From assembly GCA_031472005.1 (NCBI GenBank), contig PZJY01000012.1:1736001-1800000 (forward strand): 64,000 bases of DNA, given 5' to 3'. Within the stretch, counting starts at the first letter, position 1; every line of letters begins with the position of its first letter. This DNA comes from Tetracladium setigerum. Lineage: Eukaryota > Ascomycota > Leotiomycetes > Helotiales. The position numbers were made by a program, and so were the translations under genes. Shown one piece after another: positions 55,451-64,000 of the stretch. The notes beneath the pieces are model-generated. The model did no database searches. It worked only from the letters and a program-made list of their open reading frames with translations, and was not told the DNA's origin.

Positions 55451-58400
55451 ATGAAGTGCTATAATCCCATTTCCTTCACCCCCTTGTCGGTCACAATCAT
55501 TGTGGCCGTCGTCTACCTCGCCATCTTCATCCCTCTTCTCATCATACACGAAACAGTTCCGTCAGCTCCGAAGAATCCTACCCTCTATCGAGGACTCAAT
55601 CTCACCGAAGCATGGTTGGATTTGGCCGAGTTGACCAACGGGTACCATCCCTATAACAGCAGGAGGAATGACGTTGTTCGGAATTGGCTGTTGCAGCGAA
55701 TTGAGTCCATCCTGGATACCAATGGCGCACACTTTCAGTCAGAGGGATCTTCCAATCTCGAGGGAAACGAAGCCCAAGCTGCAGTACTACCCTCGCATTC
55801 TGATCTACAAGCACGAGCTTCTCCCGCCGCGACCATCTTCAACGACTTCGAGTCCAACTTCACCAGCACAGCGTTATTGAGTATCGGCTTGGATGGGAGA
55901 AACCCTGGCTACAGCACCTACTTCGAAGGAAGCAACATCATTGTCTATATTCGAGGAACAGAAGACGAGGAGGGCGAGTGGTGGAAATCAACATCCGCAT
56001 ACCAATCATCGAAAATACATGGCAAGGGCGGGGTGATGGTAAATGCACACTTCGATAGTGTCTCGACAGGATATGGGGCTACGGATGATGGAATGGGAGT
56101 CGTCACGACGCTCCAGCTCATAAAGTACTTCACCACCCCGGGCAACACACCAAAGAAGGGATTGGTGGCCCTCTTCAACAACAACGAAGAGGATGGCCTG
56201 TACGGAGCCAAGGCATTTGTGTCCCATCCTATGGCTTCGTTCGTTCACACCTTCTTGAACTTGGAGGGCGCCGGTGCTGGTGGAAGAGCTACCCTCTTCC
56301 GGAGCACAGATACGGAAATTACAAGGGCGTATGGAAAATCTCCTCATCCATTTGGTTCGGTGGTGAGTGCGGACGGATTCGCTGCAGGGTTCGTCAGGAG
56401 CGAGACCGATTTTATCGTCTTCCGTGCTGAAGGATATCGTGGGTTGGATGTCGCCTTCTGGAAGCCACGAGCCAGATATCACACTAATCAAGATGATGCT
56501 AAGCATGCTTCAAGAGCCTCTCTTTGGCATATGTTAAGCGCTTCGGTTGAAACAACGAAATACCTCACTTCCCGAGTTGACGACTTCGTAGGTCCACGAG
56601 GAGACCGTGATACTAGCAAAGTGAGCAATGGTAAAGGCAGTGATGGGGTGTGGTTTGACTTGTTCGGTCAAGCCTTCGCTGTCTTTCGTCTTCGCACTTT
56701 GTTCGCTTGGTCATTGGCTCTTCTCATCTCCTCGCCCCTGATTTTAGCACTGGTGACATATTTGTTGGTTCGACAGGACAAGTATTATTTGTTTGCTGGA
56801 GCAGTGAAGTCGGAAGGATATGAAAATGAGGAGATCTCCTTGCAAGGCTGGCGCGGGCTTTCAGGTTCCCTATCACTACGGTTGTGGCCAGCTCCCTCAC
56901 AATTGGGGCAGCCTTCTTACTGCGAAAGATCAATCCTTTGATCGTCTACTCCTCACAATACTCAGTATGGGCAATGTCGCTCTGCCTTTTCTTCTCGGTA
57001 TTCTGGTTCATCATGGCTGGAAGTAATTTTGTCAGACCTTCCGCCCTTCATCGAACCTACTCACTGATTTGGATGTTTGTTTTCGGATGGCTGATTCTGG
57101 TGGGTGCAACTGTACTGGAGGATCGGTTCAAGATCAGCTCGGGATATCTTTTTGTCTTTTATGAATCTGCTGTATTCCTAGCTGCCTTGATTGGTCTTCT
57201 GGAGCTCTTCGCTCTACCAACCATATCATCAGTGATCGAAAGCGCTCGTGATGAGCACGAAACAAGAGAGGGCTTGGAAGCGATACCCAACTCGGATGCC
57301 CTCATTTTGCCTGCAGCCGCTGAAGTAAACGACGAAGATGACGCTTCCGAAACGACCCCTCTTGTTGGAAAACATCCTCGTACCTCCATAGGCACCACAT
57401 TTGCTCGAGGATATAGGCATGCTTCGCTCCCAGAAATGACAGATGGTGCTCATGATGGGCACGAAGCAAAGCACCATCCCTTTGGTGAGGAACAGAAATG
57501 GTCCGAGAAGCTACCAAGTTGGACCTGGATCATTCAATTTCTTCTCATCGGCCCGTTCATACTTGTTATCCTTGGACAAGTTGGACTCTTACTTGTCACT
57601 GCAACTGCTCAGACTGGGTCAGATGGCAGTCCCCTGCTTTTCCCATATCTCCTGATTGCCTTGTTCACCATCCTTCTCCTGCTTCCAGTCGGTCCATTCA
57701 TCCACCGAATCACACACCACCTTCCCACGCTTCTCTTCTTCATTTTCGTTGGCACCCTGATTTACAATCTTTGCGCGTTTCCATTCTCGGCACAAAATCG
57801 CTACAAAGCATATTTCCAGCAAACAGTCGACCTCGATACCGGTATCAACCGTGTCACAGTCTCTGGCCTCGAAGAATTCGTTCGCCTAATCATCTCTCAC
57901 ATCCCCTCTGCTTCCGGCCAAGAGATTGACTGCGAACTCCGGCCCAATGTTCGTACAGGTATCACGTACTGCTCTTACGCCGGCATCGCGCCAAAAGTAG
58001 TATCCAACGTCTCCGACGGGGTTCCCCCAGAAAAAGGCTACGCGAACTGGCTCACCTACAACGTAACACGCACCAAGGGCGAAAATAAAGCGACATTCCA
58101 CCTCTCCGGCAAAGACACCAAGTCATGCACCATCAAATTCTCCTCTCCCTTCTCAGCCTTCACCGTCAAAGGCGCGGCGCCCAACAACGGCAAATGGAAA
58201 GACGTCCCAGAGTCAGGAAGCGACCAGATCAAACTTTGGCATAGAGACTGGGATCGTGAGTGGGAGGTTGAAGTTGAGTGGCCTGCCACGAAGGGTAAGG
58301 AACCCGGTGAAGAGGGAAGGAGTGGGAGGGTTATTTGTATGTGGGCGGATCAGAATGTCCTTGGGACGATTCCGGCGCTGGATGAGCTTATCAGATATGC

Positions 58401-58470
58401 GCCGCAGTGGTCGGGCGTTTCGAAGGCTGCGGAGGGGTTGGTGGAGGGTAGTAAGGCTTTCGTGGTTTGA
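55451..58470 (+). CDS. Vacuolar membrane zinc metalloprotease, M28 family (Pff1-like, one frameshift)
   Basis: The ATG at 55451 opens MKCYNPISFTPLSVTIIVAV, with an N-terminal membrane helix. The lumenal M28 domain carries the expected ligands: VNAHFDSV (His200), TDDGMG (Asp212), NNNEEDG (Glu246/247), LNLEGAG (Glu272) and RYHTNQDD (His343). Eight or nine further membrane helices follow. The first frame is lost at about 56861 and stops at 56941. The second frame continues from the same point (FRFPITTVVASSLTIG) to 58470. Adding one T to the run 56859-56861 gives 3021 nt, exactly 1007 codons, the usual length. The family (yeast Pff1/YBR074W) sits in the vacuole membrane as a probable aminopeptidase. 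The break is probably a sequencing error. Confidence 0.85.
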
Positions 58471-59709
58471 TTGGTAAGACCGAGGGGCATTGATACGGAT
58501 GAGCGAGAATAGCAATTGTGTAAGTTGACAGAGGTGTTGCACTACAGTATACATGTACAGGCGTTACTGGTTGGGGAAGTGGCATTAGTTTGAAGTGCAC
58601 TTAATTGATGACGGAGAGAGAGTGTGTGTATGTGTGTGTTTATGGGTCGTAGTTGTACTTTGTGCTGGGCTTTGCATTAAATGGTTTATTTTTTTATGGC
58701 GTGTTGGAGTGGGAGTGGCTGGCGAGAATACCTAGGTTTTTTGCTGAAAAAAGGAATTAAATCCTTTCCTCTTGTATATATCATTATACCCTCCTTCCCT
58801 TACTTCTTCCGCTCAAATTGAAAATGAAAATAATCAGCTTGACCCCAAAAAACATCGAGATTGGAGTTTGACTACAGTGTTCCGAAACAAAATAAATTGT
58901 GTTGTAGGTAAATGAATGATTGATTCCTTAGTATAGCATCAGGATTCCAAGATCAAGCATAAAAAAACAAGAATAACTCACCTTCCCGTCCCGTCCTGTT
59001 TCCCTCCCTCTCATCTTAACATTTGGGTCTGCAAAAACTAGATAATTTTTTATAAAAAAACAGCACTTGGAACTCCCATCACACCCCCCATCCCCCCATG
59101 CCCCTCGTTGAAGGGGAGGAATAATGGAAAACTAAAAACATAAATCACAAATTTTGTCCTTCCTTTACTTCACTCCAACTCCCAGTCAAACACATCACGC
59201 ACACAGTTTTCAATTGATTGATTGAAAATTTTCTTTATTCTTCTTCTGCGCTTGAATTTTCGATGCTTGAATTTTCCCATCCACTGAAAGTATGGTATGT
59301 AGTGGTCGTGGGTAGCAATATCAAAAGACGCGCTGAGGAATGATCATGATGCTGAAAAAGAAAAAAGAGTCTTTCTGTAATATCCATGCTTTAATCCTCC
59401 CCCATCCATCCTATCCCATCCCATCCCATTCCATCCCCCTCCAGTTCCATCCCAAAGAGGCCCCACCAACCAACCACAGACAAAAGAAAAGTCAGCTAGC
59501 CAGCTAAACCCCCATCAACGCCAGTAAATAGAAAGTACTGCCATAATAATAGTTATTCATACGATTAAGTCCAACAAACAAAACTCTACACTCCATCTAT
59601 GCACGCTCGCTTTCCCTCATTTTCGTTCATCCAACTATCCAGCTGGAGGACTTGGATTTATCGGAATACTATCAGATTCATCAGGATTCATCAGATTCAT
59701 TAAAAACCA
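58471..59709. other. Convergent intergenic region, 1.24 kb
   Basis: 3' flanks of the M28 protease and GRR1. Contains short GT-rich and CCATC-rich tracts (about 59400-59450) and A/T runs. No gene seen. Confidence 0.45.
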
Positions 59710-61899
59710 TCACCATTGATGGCCTGCACCTGTTGGCGAATCCGTAACACCATCTAACTCATCGTCCACATCGATGGCATTATTGTTGTTGATTGGAAGA
59801 ACCCCAGCCATGGGCTGTACACCTGTAGGGGTATCATGTCCTAGGTCTAGGAGGTGGCGGTGATGGTCCTCTGGGCTGGGATTTGATTGGCGCTCGAGCT
59901 GGTTCAGGTGGTTGCGGAGGCCGGTGACGCCGTCGCTGGAGAAGACGCAGAAGACTGCTCGCTGGTGTTCGGTGAACTCTGGAGTAGGTTTAGTATCAAC
60001 GAATGAAGGCAGGAGATAGTAGGGAAGGCAACGGAAAGGGAGCTGATTGAAGGGAAGAAGCATGGAGTGTGTAAATAGAAAAACGTACCAGGAGGAGCCG
60101 TGCGGCAGAATTGCTCCAAGTCGTCACGTAGGAAGGCTTGGACACCCGTCAAGCTTAGGTGAGTGAGTCGTAGGCAATTGTTGAGAAGAGTAACGATGCT
60201 CTATTTGATATTAGTGGCCGCCTCTGAATGGGAACTTAAGTGCATACCTTTAGGGTCAGGTTGGTGCAATAACTGAGATGAACTCGTTCTAAGCTGCTTC
60301 CTGCGAAAATGTCACCATCGTCGCACCTCACAAGTGGTCTCCCGCGGGCTCTACCATTCCGTGCTGCCTGTGCCAGGGCATAAACACTCTCATCAGTGAT
60401 GTTCAGACACTTAACCAAGCCTATCCTCCTCAACTTGGGAAGAGATGCCAGCTTCATAACCGAAGCATCAGTAAGATGCGTACAGCATCCCAAATCAATA
60501 TATCGAATGCGATTACATGCCGCCGCAAGTTTGATAATAGCGGTATCTGTAATCTGGCCGCAATGTCCAAGGTGAACATAGTGTAAGTTCTTTCCTAATT
60601 TGCTGATGGCGTAGACCGAAGCGTCGGTAATATTTCGGCATTTTGCGAGAACCAAGTTCCTCAATCTCGGAGCGACGTCGATAATCTTTTCGACGGATCT
60701 ATCCGTCAAACTTGCACAACTCGTAAGATCTAAAATTCGAAGGTGCTCGAATTTCTGGGTTGGTGGAAGAGAGAAGAAAGCCAAGTCATCGATTCTGTCA
60801 CACCCGGCAAGACGAAGCTCCCTAAGCTGTCTACCTTTGGAGAGAAGAGCGGTGACAGGGTCATTTCCAATATTACGGCAACCCTGGAGGTCAATCTCAA
60901 GAATGTTGGGGCACCTGGTAGCGAAGGCCATGATGGCATCATCCTTGATTTGCGAGCACATGTTAAGTTTTAACTAATCGAGGTTAGTAAGGTGCTTGTA
61001 GCAGATCAGAAGGACAGACTCACTCTCTTGAGGTGCCGGCAGTTCTTTGCTACAGCAATTAGAGATTCATTTGATATTTCCGTGCATCCCATCACATTAA
61101 GACCTTGTAATAATCTGCAGTGCTCCGCTAGGGCAAGCATCGAGTTTCCAGTAATCAGGGTATCCTCGGAAATGTCCAGGGCAAGCAGCTTATCACTTCT
61201 TGTGAGGAGACCGATGAGTCCCGAATCTGACAGGAAGTTGCACTTGGTCAAGGTCATCCGCTCGATACGATCACATACTGCAAGTGGCAGAACGCTCCCA
61301 TCATTGACCCCAGGACCGAGAGAGGCAAGATTCAGGCGTTTCACGAACTGCCGGTACTCGAAGTAAGGCTTCTCTTCTGAGAGTGTCTTGCAGATCGAGG
61401 CATGGTTTTCCCAGGTCGTGCAGCTTGGTCGGTGCCATAACTGCTCGACACAGTTCCTCGCCCATAACTTCGATACGCACATGCAATTCAAGAGGTCACT
61501 CGACTCGCTGAGCTTAGAGAATATGTTAATGAGCACTTCGGCGGGTAATCTATTGGCGGGCGGCGGGGGGCACTCCTCGGTGACGGACATATCCTGGAAC
61601 GTAGGGACACCGATGGATGACTGGGAATCATTGTTTCCTGCGTAGAAGTCTGACTCCTCGTAGTCCTCGGGTCTGGCAGGCGAGTTACTCGTGGATGAAT
61701 ATGAGTCTCCTTCGTTCTCTGCAAAGGCGCGATAGGGCTCTGGTGCACCGAGTGGACGCATGGTATGGGGGGGACGACGCATCTCGACCTTCTTTGTCTG
61801 CTTGGAAGTTGGCGGCACGTCAGCGTTTTCCAAGCTGCTGACATCTGCAGATTCCCTCACCTTTGCCCTCGAGCTCTCCGCAGGTGTATCTCCTACCAT
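59710..61899 (-). CDS. GRR1: GRR1-type F-box/leucine-rich-repeat protein
   Basis: Four exons: 61899-61024, 60973-60248, 60200-60089 and 59978-59710 (660 aa). The introns are 50, 47 and 110 nt with consensus ends; the exon 2 join restores RLKLNMCSQI. The N-terminal ~110 residues are disordered. The F-box is at residues 116-162 (NRLPAEVLINIFSKLSESSD). About 13 LRRs of the Cys-containing type follow (LNVMGCTEISNESL, LDLTSCASLTDRSV, IDLGCCTHLTDASV). The C-terminal tail is Asn/Asp-rich. This is the Grr1/FBXL plan: the substrate-binding subunit of the SCF-Grr1 ubiquitin ligase. In yeast it controls nutrient sensing (Mth1/Std1) and G1 cyclins. Substrates in this organism are not known from sequence. 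Confidence 0.93.
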
Positions 61900-62649
61900 C
61901 TTCGCGTGTTGTTGGAGTCGGGATGAGGTGGTGGACTCGGGGATAGAGGAATCAGATCCGGGCAGATCGATCCTTGCTCAGCCTCGTCGGAAGGGGGCTC
62001 CCTCGCTCGTGTTGGGTATCGCGGTAGGAATAGGCGTGATCGAAGGATACAATCTGGCAGGAAGCAAGAGATGGATATGAAGTATTCGATGGGACCGCGT
62101 CGCTATCAAATCGAAGAGGATCTCTGGGGTGGAGAGTAGTGAAGAAGGTTGTGGCTTGTAATAAAGTGATTGCAAATGCAGGTTGGGGAGGGATAGGATG
62201 TGATCAGATTCACGACATGTTTTAGGTGAGCAAGGCATGGAAGGCGCCGACATCCATTGGCTCGCTTAAGGGGGTGTGATGAGTAGGACTGACGGCTTGT
62301 GCACCGGGGTGTCTTGATCAAGTCATGTCATCAAGCAACTTGATATCAACAGACATCAACATCCAAAATAATACAGAGCAAATGTTTGCATTCTAGAACA
62401 AGAACAACTTTATAATAATATGAACTAGATAAGGTTTAATAATACCCTGTCAGTGAATCAAAGACTTTCGGCTTTTACTTTGCTGCAAACCTTTTCTTTG
62501 CGACCAGTGTCAAACCCTTCTTACATCATCACAAGCCTCCCAAGAAAACACCTGATCAACAGCTCACTTTCCTAGCTGGCGAACCTCCCTCCTCCCTCCC
62601 AATTCTCTCTTGGAAGAAGACACAACAAACTCTCCCCAAGCCCACAATC
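61900..62649. promoter_or_regulatory. Divergent promoter region GRR1 / AIM18
   Basis: 750 bp between divergent start codons with C/T-rich leaders on both sides. No specific element recognised. Confidence 0.45.
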
Positions 62650-63882
62650 ATGTCCTTCCGCGCCCCCTCTCAACGCGCTCTCCGTCTCCTCCCTCGCAAA
62701 CCCATCCAGCAACAATGCCTTCACAAACCACTACCACAGCACCACTACCGACGGATGGTCTCCAGCGCCCCTCCTCCCACCAGCGAGACCAACAGCAGCC
62801 GCCAGCGTAGCTCAATCGACCAAATAACCCTCCACCGCCTCGAAGCCCAGCGGAACGCAACCTACAAACGGCAACAAAACTACCTCTTAATCGGCATGGC
62901 CGTTTCCATGGTCGGTATCTGGGTCACAGCATCTCTCATCCCCTTGGATCCCCGCTACACACCCCCTCCCGCCACCGTCAACAAGCTTGATTCCGGCTCG
63001 TCGTCAGGCAAGGGAGCAGCAGATGATCCGCTCGTGGTATTAGGAAGGGAGAGAAAAGTAATTGTGCATAGATTGGGAGAGGAGCCGGAGGAGCGAGCAG
63101 ATGTAGTGCAGACGGGTACAAGCACTATACCTACCTTCCCACGGGTATTTGATTTCGCGGACGACGCTACACTCGCTACCAAGGGTGCTGCGGGCGTCAA
63201 TGAGAACGCACTCGTGGAATACCAACTCCTTGGAGTCGGGGTGCGGACAGTCAGTTTCCTCGGCATAGAGGTTTACGTGGTAGGCGTATACGTCGCGACG
63301 GAAGATATCGCCACGCTACAGAATCGCCTGATACGTTATATCACATCGACGGGAACAACCTTAGTCGCAGGTGAAAAGGGAAAGCTGAAGGATATGCTGA
63401 TGGACCCGGTGAAGGGCGTGGAAATCTGGAATGATATCCTGAAAGACACCGATGTCCGAACATGCGTGCGAGTGGTTCCAACGAGAAATACAGATTTCCA
63501 CCATCTGAGAGATGCGTGGGTGCGTCATGTAACGGCGAAAGCGCAGAGTAATAAAGAGGAATTTGGTGACGAGGCGTTTGGGGATGCGGTGGGAGAGTTT
63601 AAACAGCTTTTCAATCGCGGGAGCGTGCCGAAGGGGAAGGAACTCTTGTTGAATAGGAACCAGCATGGCAAATTGGCGATTTGGTGGGATGATGGGAAAC
63701 ATGGTGCGCAAAGGCTGGGTGAGGTGAGGGATGAGAGAGTAGGAAGAGCGTTATGGCTTAATTACCTGGCGGGGAAGACGGTTGCCAGTGAGCCAGCGAG
63801 GAAACAAATCATCGACAGCTTGATGGAATTTGTAGAGAGGCCAGTTGGGACTGTGGCGACGAAGATTGATCTTCATGTGTAA
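62650..63882 (+). CDS. AIM18: Aim18-like mitochondrial chalcone-isomerase-fold protein
   Basis: Single exon, 410 aa, ATG at 62650. The N-terminus is Arg/Gln-rich and poor in acidic residues (SFRAPSQRALRLLPRKPIQQ), a mitochondrial presequence type. A single membrane helix (YLLIGMAVSMVGIWVTASLI) lies near residue 80. The C-terminal ~240 residues are the chalcone-isomerase-like fold, with hallmark segments LLGVGVRTVSFLGIEVYVVG, RVVPTRNTDFHHLRDAWVR and a closing WLNYLAGKTVASEPARKQI. Yeast Aim18 and Aim46 are heme-binding CHI-like proteins of the inner membrane without flavonoid chemistry, and the same is inferred here. Length fits the fungal family. Confidence 0.9.
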   Translation: MSFRAPSQRALRLLPRKPIQQQCLHKPLPQHHYRRMVSSAPPPTSETNSSRQRSSIDQITLHRLEAQRNATYKRQQNYLLIGMAVSMVGIWVTASLIPLDPRYTPPPATVNKLDSGSSSGKGAADDPLVVLGRERKVIVHRLGEEPEERADVVQTGTSTIPTFPRVFDFADDATLATKGAAGVNENALVEYQLLGVGVRTVSFLGIEVYVVGVYVATEDIATLQNRLIRYITSTGTTLVAGEKGKLKDMLMDPVKGVEIWNDILKDTDVRTCVRVVPTRNTDFHHLRDAWVRHVTAKAQSNKEEFGDEAFGDAVGEFKQLFNRGSVPKGKELLLNRNQHGKLAIWWDDGKHGAQRLGEVRDERVGRALWLNYLAGKTVASEPARKQIIDSLMEFVERPVGTVATKIDLHV

Positions 63883-64000
63883 AAGAGTAGTGTAACATAT
63901 TGCCTATTGTAGGTACTGTACTGTACTGTACAAATAAAGAACAAAGCACGAAGCACAACAAACAAAAACACTTCTCCCAAAGTAAATTGAAATCCATAGA

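Noticed and set aside
1..64000. Secondary-metabolite cluster, CRISPR array or viral island
   Set aside because: No PKS, NRPS or terpene core gene, no repeat-spacer array and no viral hallmark gene was seen; the genes are unrelated housekeeping and accessory types.

Overview
The window is nuclear DNA of a filamentous ascomycete (Pezizomycotina). Genes are mostly cut by 45-180 nt introns with GT..AG ends and fungal branch sites. The recognisable proteins are fungal types: a Zn2Cys6 regulator, 2EXR and BTB proteins, a SesA/N-domain protein, Grr1 and Aim18. A leotiomycete such as a member of Helotiales fits the overall look, but that is only an impression. No prokaryotic, viral or CRISPR feature is visible, and I found no convincing tRNA or rRNA gene. 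Exon joins below were worked out by hand from splice consensus and frame, and coding lengths were checked for divisibility by three.

Layout. 0-9.9 kb: a partial unknown gene, an unknown disordered protein (760 aa), complex I subunit NDUFS5 divergent from a Sec39-domain protein of ER retrograde traffic, and a LURP-one/tubby-like protein. 10.7-11.6 kb: a broken membrane-protein ORF. 12.0-20.0 kb: branchpoint-bridging protein (SF1/BBP) convergent with a giant coiled-coil protein. 21.2-27.6 kb: an F-box protein, then an aspartic protease divergent from a Zn2Cys6 transcription factor. 28.0-32.1 kb: a BTB-like protein and an N-domain/ankyrin protein. 33.0-38.9 kb: MOT1. 41.4-44.6 kb: an Ark1/Prk1-type kinase. 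45.3-47.1 kb: a 2EXR protein. 48.0-55.0 kb: a DUF829 hydrolase-like gene, a candidate small spliced gene, three small Cys/His proteins that look like tandem paralogues, and a W-G motif protein. 55.4-63.9 kb: an M28 vacuolar membrane protease, GRR1 and AIM18.

The housekeeping genes do not form one pathway. They cover splicing (BBP), transcription (MOT1), ubiquitination (GRR1), endocytosis (Ark1-like), ER traffic (Sec39) and mitochondria (NDUFS5, AIM18). The aspartic protease and the Zn2Cys6 factor share a promoter holding a CGG-N10-CCG site, so a regulator-target pair is possible.

Several otherwise coherent genes are interrupted by what looks like one missing base in a short homopolymer: the coiled-coil gene, the DUF829 gene (twice), the M28 protease, the W-G protein and probably the C-terminus of the Zn2Cys6 factor. 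Assembly error is the simplest explanation. The most interesting biological leads are the Cys/His-rich paralogue cluster and the N-domain/ankyrin protein that lacks a nucleotide-binding domain.
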